31,828 nucleotides of DNA from Mycosynbacter sp964593465. Its GTDB lineage: Bacteria; Patescibacteriota; Saccharimonadia; Saccharimonadales; Saccharimonadaceae. A program made the position numbers and the translations under genes. Numbering within the stretch: the first letter of the stretch is position 1; each line of letters opens with the position of its first letter. Shown here piece by piece: positions 21,987 through 28,216 of this stretch. The notes below the pieces were generated by a model. It did no database searches, had not been told where the DNA came from, and saw only the letters and a list, made by a program, of their open reading frames with translations. The stretch spans positions 1 through 31,828 of the forward strand of contig CAZQJY010000008.1 in the NCBI GenBank assembly GCA_964593465.1, written 5' to 3'.

Positions 21987-22115
21987 AGCCCTCTAGAGGG
22001 GTCATTATAAATGATTTCACGGTCCTAGTATCGTCCTAGGTCATTTATAATTCCAACACTCCAGAGGGCTCCTCCGGACATCTCGACCGGAACAGGGAGC
22101 CTTTCTAATAGAAAG
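21987..22115 (-). ncRNA. Dense block of nested hairpins, candidate structured RNA
   Basis: This stretch has no convincing ORF but many inverted repeats. Outermost, AGCCCTCT (21987-21994) pairs with AGAGGGCT (22063-22070). Inside it, a perfect 11-bp pair ATTATAAATGA/TCATTTATAAT (22004-22014, 22041-22051) encloses CCTAG/CTAGG (22024-22028, 22036-22040). Next to it are GGCTCC/GGAGCC (22067-22072, 22096-22101) with inner TCCGG/CCGGA, and CTTTCT/AGAAAG (22101-22106, 22110-22115). Two of these compete for 22067-22070, so a switch is conceivable. The sequence does not show the conserved parts of tmRNA, RNase P RNA or SRP RNA that I know. Strand is assigned from the upstream promoter and downstream terminator. 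Confidence 0.45.
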
Positions 22116-22187
22116 TCTACACCGTGCTCAACGGGAAATGCCGAGAAAAAGTCTAGGGCGAAACCCAAAAAAGGATCTCGCCGCAGA

Positions 22188-22209
22188 GAGATTGCGCCAC
22201 CGCAATCTC
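22188..22209 (-). terminator. Hairpin directly after the 53-aa ORF
   Basis: GAGATTGCG (22188-22196) and CGCAATCTC (22201-22209) form a perfect 9-bp stem with a 4-nt loop, 11 nt after the stop codon. A T6 run appears about 15 nt further on the minus strand. Partial terminator or part of the RNA structure that follows. Confidence 0.5.
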
Positions 22210-22219
22210 AGGTCGTGCG

Positions 22220-22381
22220 TCAGGACGACGCGGCCGTGGCGCTGGGCCAGTACTTGGTCATGACATCGCCGAGCTTGTAGCCGCGGCGGACCTGTGCCGT
22301 TCGCGCCGCCGGGGACACGACCCCTTGCGCGATCTTGCGAGGCATCGAAGCAGGGGTGGGCGTGATGGCGTTGTTGCTCAT
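22220..22381 (-). CDS. 53-aa GC-rich ORF of foreign codon style, unknown
   Basis: Starts MSNNAITPTPASMPRKIAQG, continues with a basic middle (RTAQVRRGYKLGDV) and ends near KYWPSATAASS. No membrane segment or known motif is seen. AAAGG lies 6 nt before the ATG. 46 of 53 codons end in G or C, very different from the mixed third positions of the flanking tig and hisS genes. This would fit an origin in a GC-rich actinobacterial host or phage (inference). The gene is preceded by a near-consensus promoter, a long leader with a 59-nt hairpin, and followed by structured RNA. A longer frame from an upstream TTG is open but has no ribosome site. Confidence 0.6.
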   Translation of the reverse strand: MSNNAITPTPASMPRKIAQGVVSPAARTAQVRRGYKLGDVMTKYWPSATAASS

Positions 22382-22409
22382 GACGAGCCTTTCTTTTATG
22401 CGCGACCGT

Positions 22410-22468
22410 GTTGCCGAGCTTTGCAATCACCTCCAGTCAGGCAGGAGATAAGCACAAAGCACGGCAAC
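22410..22468 (-). promoter_or_regulatory. Long interrupted hairpin in the leader of the 53-aa ORF
   Basis: On the minus strand GTTGCCG and GCTTTG pair with CAAAGC and CGGCAAC (13 bp with one mismatch). Then follow a symmetric 7x7 internal loop and a CTCC/GGAG tip with a 9-nt loop. The tip hides the sequence GGAGGTG, a good ribosome site. The form is like a riboswitch or protein-binding leader. I do not recognise a known class. Confidence 0.5.
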
Positions 22469-22554
22469 AACTCTAGAACTAAACTTTTTCAAAATATCCA
22501 AACTATCAACGTACAGAGCTAAAGGAAGTATAGGTCTCAACTTCAGCTATGTTC

Positions 22555-22583
22555 ATATTAGCATACTTTTTATATTTTGTCAA
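22555..22583 (-). promoter_or_regulatory. Near-consensus promoter of the GC-rich/structured unit
   Basis: Minus-strand TTGACA (22578-22583), 17-bp spacer ending in TATGC, TAATAT (22555-22560). It shares TTGAC and TATGCTAATAT with the promoters at 17376 and 18573. Predicted leader to the 53-aa ORF about 165 nt. Confidence 0.8.
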
Positions 22584-22611
22584 CAATGCGACTGATTTAA
22601 CACTTTAGACA

Positions 22612-23958
22612 CTATTCTACAAACAACGCGTCAATCTCATCTATCATCCCCTTGCGACGATAATCTTTCACCTGCGTGACAATGCGCTCCAAGCTCAGCT
22701 TTTCCTCTGTCTCTGACGCCACATCTTTGAATGTGTACAGCTTGCTCTTCAGCTCCTCTTCACCCACAAACACCATAAATGGCACTTGTTTTTTGAGCAC
22801 CGCCTTGATCTGCTTATCAATTTTACGTCCAGAAATGTCCACCTCTACATTGACGTCTTCTTCACGCAATGTACGAGCAAATTCCAGCGCGCCTTCTATC
22901 GCCTCTCGGCTCGGTACTACAATCGACACATCTGTTGTGGAAACAAACTCAGGTAGTAGCTTGTGCGATTCAAGGAAAAGTTGTGTTGGCGTGAGTCCAG
23001 GCGCCATACCTACTGTCGGTACCGGTTCGACACCAAATAGGCCAACCAGTCCATCGTAACGACCGCCGCCGAACATCGCACGATTGTTATCCGGGTGTGT
23101 GTCAAACACCTCAAATACCGTGCCAGTATAGTAGTCTAGCCCTCGCATCAATGTAACATCAAAACGTGCGTTTTTGACACCTGCCGCCTCAAGCAACTCA
23201 AACAACTCAACTAGCTCCTGCGCAGCTTCAGCCTCTTCTAGCTCCTCGGGTAATTCACGAATTTGCTGTACGGTCACCAACTTGGCAATCCTGGCTGTAC
23301 CGGCAGCGGCCCTGTCTTCGCCGAAAATATCTATGGCTTGATCACGAAACTCTTCGACGGAAATCTTGTTTTTGCGGTCAAACAGCTTCACCATCATGTT
23401 CGCCTGCACTGCATCGAGCTCCAGATAACTACGCATCATCTCGTCGATCAATTTGCGATTGTTGATGCGAATAGTAAACATGTCGTCGCTCGCACCAAAC
23501 GCTTTAACGACTTCATACGCCATCGCAAGCATCTCAGCCTCAGCCAGGGCACCATCTACGCCAAATATATCGGCATTAAACTGCCAAAACTCACGCTCAC
23601 GACCACGCTGTGGACGTTCATAGCGCATAAAGTTAGCAATGCTGTAGAGTCGTGCTGGATAGCCCAGCTCCTGGCGGCGTGCAGCCACCATACGGCTGAT
23701 GCTCGGGGTCATCTCGGGACGGATAGCCACTACCCTATCGCCACGGTCAGTAAATGTATATGTCTGCTCTGTCGCCAACTCCTGGCCACTTTTGGCGGTA
23801 TAAATTTCCAGCGGTTCAAGCATCGGTGCAGCATACTCTTCGTAGCCGTGCTGCTCGGCGACCTTGCGCCAGGTATTAAAAATATAATTACGAACCCGCA
23901 TGTCTGCCGGGTAAAAATCTCGTGTGCCTTTGTAGGGCTGGGTACTTAGTGAAGTCAT
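22612..23958 (-). CDS. hisS: Histidyl-tRNA synthetase
   Basis: 448 aa from the chosen start; class II synthetase that charges tRNA-His. Motif 1 region: PYKGTRDFYP at the N terminus. Motif 2: FMRYERPQRGREREFWQFNADIFG region near residue 105. Histidine-specific motifs RGLDYYTGTVFEV and MFGGGRYDGLVGLFG (motif 3) follow. The C-terminal anticodon-binding domain contains VEVDISGRKIDKQIKAV. The frame is open 12 codons further to a TTG at 23994, but that TTG is the -35 box itself. TAGGAT ends 7 nt before the ATG at 23958, so the mRNA is probably leaderless. No terminator is visible after the stop before the next promoter at 22583. Confidence 0.97.
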   Translation of the reverse strand: MTSLSTQPYKGTRDFYPADMRVRNYIFNTWRKVAEQHGYEEYAAPMLEPLEIYTAKSGQELATEQTYTFTDRGDRVVAIRPEMTPSISRMVAARRQELGYPARLYSIANFMRYERPQRGREREFWQFNADIFGVDGALAEAEMLAMAYEVVKAFGASDDMFTIRINNRKLIDEMMRSYLELDAVQANMMVKLFDRKNKISVEEFRDQAIDIFGEDRAAAGTARIAKLVTVQQIRELPEELEEAEAAQELVELFELLEAAGVKNARFDVTLMRGLDYYTGTVFEVFDTHPDNNRAMFGGGRYDGLVGLFGVEPVPTVGMAPGLTPTQLFLESHKLLPEFVSTTDVSIVVPSREAIEGALEFARTLREEDVNVEVDISGRKIDKQIKAVLKKQVPFMVFVGEEELKSKLYTFKDVASETEEKLSLERIVTQVKDYRRKGMIDEIDALFVE

Positions 23959-23965
23959 TGGACAT

Positions 23966-23994
23966 ATCCTATCATTTTTATCTGTTATTTGCAA
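23966..23994 (-). promoter_or_regulatory. hisS promoter
   Basis: Minus-strand TTGCAA (23989-23994), 17-bp spacer, TAGGAT (23966-23971), 7 nt, ATG. AGGA is contained in the -10, so a small ribosome-site role cannot be excluded. Confidence 0.6.
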
Positions 23995-24022
23995 GCGTAA
24001 ACGTTCTCCTCGTCATACAAAA

Positions 24023-24043
24023 AGCCGGCCACTCGTGCCGGCT
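24023..24043 (-). terminator. Rho-independent terminator of the tiny unit at 24064-24117
   Basis: AGCCGGC (24023-24029) and GCCGGCT (24037-24043) make a 7-bp stem with a 7-nt loop, followed on the minus strand by TTTTTG. Confidence 0.8.
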
Positions 24044-24063
24044 ACAATTCTTACAAACAAAAA

Positions 24064-24117
24064 CTATCCGACACGCTCCGGCCACAGATGTATATGATAG
24101 CTCACAAAATAGTTCAT
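24064..24117 (-). CDS. Possible 17-codon leaderless ORF or about 100-nt small RNA
   Basis: The frame encodes MNYFVSYHIHLWPERVG. TATAAT ends 6 nt before its ATG and a terminator follows 20 nt after the stop, so this is a complete mini transcription unit between hisS and the surface-protein gene. The -35 (TTGCAG) lies in the terminator stem of the upstream gene. Whether the product is the peptide or the RNA cannot be decided from sequence; the aromatic peptide (Tyr, His, Trp) has no family I recognise. Confidence 0.4.
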   Translation of the reverse strand: MNYFVSYHIHLWPERVG

Positions 24118-24123
24118 GTCGCT

Positions 24124-24151
24124 ATTATACTATAAAAGAACCGCCCTGCAA
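24124..24151 (-). promoter_or_regulatory. Promoter of the tiny leaderless unit
   Basis: Minus-strand TTGCAG (24146-24151), 16-bp spacer, TATAAT (24124-24129). Confidence 0.65.
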
Positions 24152-24165
24152 TGGACGGTCCTTTT
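24134..24165 (-). terminator. Rho-independent terminator of the LPETG surface-protein gene
   Basis: AAAAGAACCGCCC (24134-24146) pairs with GGACGGTCCTTTT (24153-24165) over 13 positions with two G-U pairs and a 6-nt loop. On the minus strand the stem ends in CTTTT. It lies 23 nt after the stop. Confidence 0.85.
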
Positions 24166-24188
24166 GGTCAGTAGCTATCTCGGGTGGA

Positions 24189-25526
24189 TTAGATGATACG
24201 TCGGCTGGCTGCGTAGTAGTAAGCAGCGGTGAACATTGCCACGAGGCCGATACTTGCACCGAGTACGTCACCTGCACCTGTTTCTGGTAGCGCTTCTGGT
24301 GTTGGTGCTTCTGGCTCTACTGGTGTAGGCACTACAGGCTCTTCACATTCTGCACTCGTTGCTGGCAAGTGTTCTTTGCCAGGGATTGGACATTTTTCTT
24401 CACAATCTTTGAGATCGGTACTATGCTTTGTTTCGTCGTACTGATCTTTGTTAATGGTGATGACAGTCTTGCTTTCGAGGTCACAGACAACGATCTTTTC
24501 TGGCGTTTTACAGTCTGCAAGGTTTTTACTGTGCTTTGCAGGATCGAACTGCTCTTCGTTGATCTTGATGATTTTCTTTGTCTCAAGGTCACATACCTGG
24601 ATAATCACTTCTTTACAATCTTCGAGGTTCTTGCTGTGTTTTTCGGCATCAAACTCGTCCTCTTTGATAGTAATTACCTTTTTGGTATCGAGTTCACATA
24701 CTTTGATGTACTTATCTTTACAGTCTGCAAGGTTTTTACTGTGCTTTTCAGCGTCAAATTCTGACTCTTTGATGGTGATGACTTTTTTGGTCGCAAGCTC
24801 ACATACTTGGATAGTTTTTTCTTCACAATCTTTGAGATTTTTGCTGTGGAGCTCTGGATTAAACTGATCTTCCTTGATAGTGATGATTGTCTTAGTTTTG
24901 AGTTCACATACCTGGATGTCTTTTACAACTGGTGGCTCTGGCGGTTTTGGAGGATTTACAGGAGTTGCATAGATAGGATTACCACAGGCTTTGACAATGG
25001 CATATTTAAAGTTGCCGTCTTTGTCGAGGACTACTAGTGTAGGTAGCGAGCCACTTGGATTTGCAAAGGCCTTGCCGCCAACATGTGATGTCTGGTAGTA
25101 TGTCTGGCCGTTGATAGCGATACGCTTGCTAGTACTATGGATATTATGGCGTCCGATGCTGGCTGCATTTTTGGCCACTATACGGCCGTTTGCTACCACT
25201 GTGCCATCGTTCTTTGATGTGCCATTATATACTTTGTCACCAGCCGCTAGATTTGGTTTAATCCAGTAATGATTATAGATGGCTTTTAAGTCACCACAAG
25301 TATTGGCATTATAGTTACGCGTTACGTCAGCGTAGCTATGCGTGCCGTTGGGTACGATATTATTTGTCTGAGCGTTACAGGGACTCGCCGCATCGGCAGC
25401 CGTCTGATTAAATTGGTATACACCGACACCTGCCAGTGTAACCGCCATCACAAAAGCACTTGCAACAATTAACTTGTTGGCCCTTAGCTGACGGAATTTA
25501 CTTGATATAGATTGCATTACTCGCAT
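24189..25526 (-). CDS. Sortase-anchored surface protein with five Cys-paired 35-aa repeats
   Basis: 445 aa. Residues 1-46 are a signal peptide (basic start, then KLIVASAFVMAVTLAGVGVY, cut near DAASP). Residues 47-190 form a unique domain with four Cys. A Pro-rich hinge (NPPKPPEPPV) leads to five tandem repeats at 204-234, 239-269, 274-304, 309-339 and 345-375. Each has the pattern VCEL-TKKVITIKE-EFDAEKHSKNL-DC; the Cys near both ends could form one disulfide per repeat. A second Pro-rich region precedes LPETG (413-417), a hydrophobic helix and RRII, the classical sortase signal. The protein should be attached to the envelope and stick out as a stalk. For an epibiont such as TM7 a role in host contact is plausible (inference). 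GGAG lies 9 nt before the ATG; promoter and terminator are both clear. No sortase gene is in the window. Confidence 0.88.
   Translation of the reverse strand: MRVMQSISSKFRQLRANKLIVASAFVMAVTLAGVGVYQFNQTAADAASPCNAQTNNIVPNGTHSYADVTRNYNANTCGDLKAIYNHYWIKPNLAAGDKVYNGTSKNDGTVVANGRIVAKNAASIGRHNIHSTSKRIAINGQTYYQTSHVGGKAFANPSGSLPTLVVLDKDGNFKYAIVKACGNPIYATPVNPPKPPEPPVVKDIQVCELKTKTIITIKEDQFNPELHSKNLKDCEEKTIQVCELATKKVITIKESEFDAEKHSKNLADCKDKYIKVCELDTKKVITIKEDEFDAEKHSKNLEDCKEVIIQVCDLETKKIIKINEEQFDPAKHSKNLADCKTPEKIVVCDLESKTVITINKDQYDETKHSTDLKDCEEKCPIPGKEHLPATSAECEEPVVPTPVEPEAPTPEALPETGAGDVLGASIGLVAMFTAAYYYAASRRII
24400..24917 (-). repeat. Five tandem 105-bp coding repeats
   Basis: The repeated 35-aa units are visible on the DNA as a 105-bp period, best conserved in the part coding AEKHSKNL-DC (for example TGCAAGGTTTTTACTGTGCT near 24519 and again near 24725). 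The last unit has one extra codon. Such arrays can change copy number by recombination. Confidence 0.8.
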
Positions 25527-25558
25527 GTCACCTCACTCCACATTAGGTTACTATTTAC

Positions 25559-25587
25559 ATAGTATCACAAAATTATGCTTATGTCAA
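25559..25587 (-). promoter_or_regulatory. Promoter of the LPETG surface-protein gene
   Basis: Minus-strand TTGACA (25582-25587), 17-bp spacer, TACTAT (25559-25564). Leader about 25 nt with GGAG and GAGG as ribosome site. Confidence 0.8.
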
Positions 25588-25620
25588 TATATTCATAAGC
25601 TTTATTTGGTGCTACCCCTG

Positions 25621-26220
25621 TTATTTTGTCAAGAGAATATGTTTTTCAACCCACTTATATATAAGTATACCAGATGCTACACCTACATTGATAGAGCGTG
25701 TACTGCCAAATTGCGGAATTGCCACCATTGCGCTGCAAGCGTTAGCAAGCTCAGAAGAAATACCAGCACCCTCACTCCCAAACACCAGCACTACTTCGCG
25801 CGGCAACTCTGACTGCTCTAGGCTTACTGCGCCAGGTAGATTGTCGACAGCAACACGAGCTTTGCCAGCAGTCGCTTGCATAAACTCTTCTACTGATGCG
25901 TGATAGCATACCTCCATATAGGCATCGGTCTTCATCGCGCCGCGTTTGTTCCACTGCTTGCGCCCAATAATATGGATGCGTCGCACATTAAACGCATTAG
26001 CGTTACGCACAATCGTCCCCATGTTGAAATCACGCTCAAGATTCTCTATGGCAATTTCTAGTCCAGCACTCTGCGCTTGCAAATCCGCTCGAATCGCATC
26101 TTCGCGCCAGTAGCGGTAGCGATCTTCAACATTACGACTATCGCCATGTGTTAGTAGCTCAGGATCAAGCCGGTCGTCGTCTGGCCAAGGTCGTGTATGC
26201 GGAGGTACCCCATTAATCAT
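25621..26220 (-). CDS. SpoU/TrmH-family RNA 2'-O-methyltransferase
   Basis: 199 aa, SPOUT-fold methyltransferase using S-adenosylmethionine. The three family motifs are present: IENLERDFNMGTIVRNANAF (59-77, with the catalytic-type Arg72), VFGSEGAGIS (146-155) and IPQFGSTRSINVGVASGI (168-185), which make the knotted SAM site. About 45 extra residues at the N terminus (Pro/Asp-rich, then DRYRYWREDAIRADL) precede the catalytic domain and differ from an L30e-type RNA-binding extension. The target could be tRNA Gm18 or an rRNA ribose; it cannot be decided. The gene lies 43 nt downstream of the HAD gene, same strand. TACCAT ends 6 nt before the ATG, but no good -35 is seen, so it may be co-transcribed. 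Confidence 0.9.
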   Translation of the reverse strand: MINGVPPHTRPWPDDDRLDPELLTHGDSRNVEDRYRYWREDAIRADLQAQSAGLEIAIENLERDFNMGTIVRNANAFNVRRIHIIGRKQWNKRGAMKTDAYMEVCYHASVEEFMQATAGKARVAVDNLPGAVSLEQSELPREVVLVFGSEGAGISSELANACSAMVAIPQFGSTRSINVGVASGILIYKWVEKHILLTK

Positions 26221-26263
26221 AAATCTATGGTAACAGATTTAGCCAATCTCAGGTCTGCTCGTA

Positions 26264-27034
26264 CTAGCGAATTACCGATACGATACCCTCAAGTGCATAG
26301 GCAGTATCTTCCCAGCTACGAACCGCAATGCAGTCCACGCCCATTTCGTAGACAGCGTAGTCGTTGCCACCAGGTACAATCTTGTCGCCAAAGAAAAGGA
26401 TTTCTTCTTTCTTGAACCCGGTCGCTTCCATGAGTTTGTTGATACCATACGCTTTGTCGATACCCGGCTGAGTAACGTCAATAGACGTCGCGCCAGCGGC
26501 ACGTACGTTGAATTCGGGGATTTTTGGCGCTACAATATCACGAATTTTCATCTTCTTCGTACCATCTGGATCCCATTCCTCTTTGATACGCACACCTTCG
26601 TCACCTAGCTCTGCAACGATTTCTTGGCCAAGGATAGATAGAGTAATCTGCGAATCACGATCCTCGATTGTCTCACCATAGGTTTTTTCAACCGCATAGC
26701 CAGACTCCTCTAGACCTTCTGCCAGCGCAGTGATGATGGCTTTTTTCTGCTCGGGCGTGAAATCTTCGGCGTATTGCTGTACCCAGTCGTTTTTGTCATG
26801 CTTGTAGTAGCGTGTGCCACTTGTCGGCAGCAAGTGAAGTCGGCTTAGTAAATGCGGCTCGGTTGTGATTTGTGTCAAAAATTGTCGCTGATACAGCTCA
26901 TACTTTGCGCCAGAGATGACACAGACGTCGAAGTTTTCGAGCAATCTGTCAAACAGCGTCACCATGCGCGGGTCGAAATGTGATTTACTCGGAGCAAGCG
27001 TGCCGTCTAGGTCAAATGCAATCAGTTTTTTCAT
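26264..27034 (-). CDS. HAD-superfamily (Cof/PMM-like) phosphatase or phosphomannomutase-like protein
   Basis: 256 aa. HAD motif I is FDLDGTLAPSK (nucleophile Asp8, acid/base Asp10), motif II VISGAK, motif III the Lys in GIDKAYGI and motif IV FFGDKIVPGGND. The combination TSIDVTQPGIDKAYGI and GDKxxPGGND is typical of the eukaryote-type phosphomannomutase branch (HAD type IIB) and relatives, with the C2 cap between residues about 85 and 185. It should act on sugar phosphates in the cytosol, by mutase or phosphatase chemistry. AGGAGG lies 4 nt before the ATG. The methyltransferase gene follows 43 nt downstream, so the two may form an operon. The precise substrate is unknown. Confidence 0.85.
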   Translation of the reverse strand: MKKLIAFDLDGTLAPSKSHFDPRMVTLFDRLLENFDVCVISGAKYELYQRQFLTQITTEPHLLSRLHLLPTSGTRYYKHDKNDWVQQYAEDFTPEQKKAIITALAEGLEESGYAVEKTYGETIEDRDSQITLSILGQEIVAELGDEGVRIKEEWDPDGTKKMKIRDIVAPKIPEFNVRAAGATSIDVTQPGIDKAYGINKLMEATGFKKEEILFFGDKIVPGGNDYAVYEMGVDCIAVRSWEDTAYALEGIVSVIR

Positions 27035-27066
27035 CTATCCTCCTGGTAAGTTGTGTCGTGGGCCCT

Positions 27067-27072
27067 ATTATA
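27067..27072 (-). promoter_or_regulatory. -10 box upstream of the HAD gene
   Basis: Perfect TATAAT on the minus strand, giving a leader of about 25 nt with AGGAGG. The -35 is weak. Confidence 0.5.
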
Positions 27073-27107
27073 ACAAATGTATCTCGCTTGCGCCTACTTT
27101 CCTCCCG

Positions 27108-27135
27108 TTGTACACTAGTGGCAATTAGCTATACA
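27108..27135 (+). promoter_or_regulatory. Promoter of the 183-aa membrane protein
   Basis: TTGTAC (27108-27113), 16-bp spacer, TATACA (27130-27135). The leader has AAAGGA before the ATG at 27156. Confidence 0.6.
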
Positions 27136-27155
27136 AACAGAAAGGATGACTAAAT

Positions 27156-27707
27156 ATGAAAAAAGCCGAACGCCGCGCTATAGACAGGGTGTTTATTTTA
27201 TTAGGAGTTGCCATGACAGCTGCACTTATTGTGGTTGGCGCACTTGCTTGGTACGGCTATGGCTTTGCGACAGGCATGGTCAAGACGGAGCTAAGTGCGC
27301 AAAATATCTATTTCCCTGTTGCAGATAGCGATGCAATCAACGCACTTGAATCTGCTGACCGCGAACAAGTGGAGCGATTTGCTGGTGAGCAACTCACTAC
27401 CGGCGAGCAGGCAAAGGTCTATGCCAACAACTTTATTGGTGCACATTTGCGTGAAATTGCCGATGGCAAAACCTATGCCGAAATCAGCAACGAAGCCATG
27501 GCAAATCCAGATGACAAAGCCTTGCAGGGCAAAAAAGCCGCACTTTTCCAGGGTGAAACACTCCGCGGCATGTTACTCGGCACGGGTTATGCGTTCTGGA
27601 CTTTTGGTATGATTGCAAAGTATGCAGCACTAGCCGCATTCGCTGGTGCGATTTTTATGGCACTACTCGTACTGCTTGGGCTGCGACACCTAGCGCGACT
27701 GAAATAG
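27156..27707 (+). CDS. Two-helix membrane protein with an external domain, unknown
   Basis: 183 aa of no family I can name. A first membrane helix (about 12-38, RVFILLGVAMTAALIVVGAL) is followed by a soluble, acidic helical region of about 110 residues (with REQVERFAGEQLTTGEQAKV and NNFIGAHLREIADGKTYAE). A second hydrophobic part (about 150-177, KYAALAAFAGAIFMALLVLL) ends in RHLARLK. The topology suggests both ends inside and the middle domain outside. AAGGA lies 9 nt before the ATG. An out-of-frame ATG 10 nt upstream gives only a short shadow frame. A strong bidirectional terminator follows. Confidence 0.8.
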   Translation: MKKAERRAIDRVFILLGVAMTAALIVVGALAWYGYGFATGMVKTELSAQNIYFPVADSDAINALESADREQVERFAGEQLTTGEQAKVYANNFIGAHLREIADGKTYAEISNEAMANPDDKALQGKKAALFQGETLRGMLLGTGYAFWTFGMIAKYAALAAFAGAIFMALLVLLGLRHLARLK

Positions 27708-27719
27708 TCAAAATTCTAC

Positions 27720-27759
27720 GGTCACAAAAACGACTCCAGATGGAGTCGTTTTTGTGACC
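27720..27759. terminator. Bidirectional Rho-independent terminator
   Basis: A 40-nt nearly perfect palindrome (GGTCACAAAAACGACTCCA, two bases, and its complement). T5 lies in the distal arm in both directions. It lies between two convergent genes. Confidence 0.9.
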
Positions 27760-27780
27760 TGGTACTGGTAAAATCAATGC

Positions 27781-28071
27781 CTACTTCTTGCTCTTCTTTT
27801 TTGGAACCGTACGACCAAGTGCCATTTGAGCTGCGCCGGCAATAACCAGTGGGATACCAACTAGCGAGATAGACTGTATAGCTACCACATTCGCAACACC
27901 CAGCACATAGAGCTCGCGATCCGTCATTCCGGTGTTATTCATGGCGTCACCTAACGCCCCTATTTCGCTGTCAGTCATAAATGAAACTACCCCATAGCTA
28001 AAAAACCAACCAGAAAGCACAAGTAATCCCGTAATAATAAACCATAGTCCTGTTTTCTGTCGCTCTGTCAT
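27781..28071 (-). CDS. Small two-helix membrane protein, unknown
   Basis: 96 aa. Helix 1 spans about 8-30 (GLWFIITGLLVLSGWFFSYG), then an acidic loop (TDSEIGALGDAMNNTGMTD), helix 2 about 56-84 (LGVANVVAIQSISLVGIPLV, then IAGAAQMALG) and a Lys-rich end (VPKKKSKK) that should stay inside. I do not recognise the family. The ribosome site is weak (GAAAG). It converges with the 183-aa gene onto the shared terminator. Confidence 0.7.
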   Translation of the reverse strand: MTERQKTGLWFIITGLLVLSGWFFSYGVVSFMTDSEIGALGDAMNNTGMTDRELYVLGVANVVAIQSISLVGIPLVIAGAAQMALGRTVPKKKSKK

Positions 28072-28216
28072 ATTTTTCTTTCTGCCATCGAGGCATTGTA
28101 AATGTACGTTTACAGTAGCATAAGCACAAACGGCACGTCAACGAAGAAGAGTGTCGAGGCTGATAGTTGCCTATATCGATAAAGCACGCAGCAACTTCAT
28201 AGTACACTAATACTAT

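Noticed and set aside
22128..22430. 100-aa GTG-start frame overlapping the 53-aa ORF
   Set aside because: A GGAG is close to the GTG, but the frame runs through the hairpin at 22188 and into the structured region, and its Arg/His/Pro-rich translation looks like an out-of-frame read of GC-rich sequence.
22410..22468. Known riboswitch class
   Set aside because: The conserved cores I know (TPP, SAM, c-di-GMP, fluoride, preQ1) are not recognisable in the loops.
21932..22470. tmRNA, RNase P RNA or SRP RNA
   Set aside because: I looked for a tRNA-like end with T-loop, the RNase P P4 signature and the SRP domain IV loop on both strands and found none; divergent forms cannot be excluded without covariance models.
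24519..24745. CRISPR-like array because of regularly spaced repeats
   Set aside because: The 105-bp period is in frame inside the surface-protein gene and codes for protein repeats; no short repeat/unique spacer pattern and no cas genes.
27146..27328. 60-aa plus-strand frame starting 10 nt before the 183-aa membrane protein
   Set aside because: Out-of-frame overlap; the ribosome site spacing favours 27156 and the alternative translation is Cys/Arg-rich without features.
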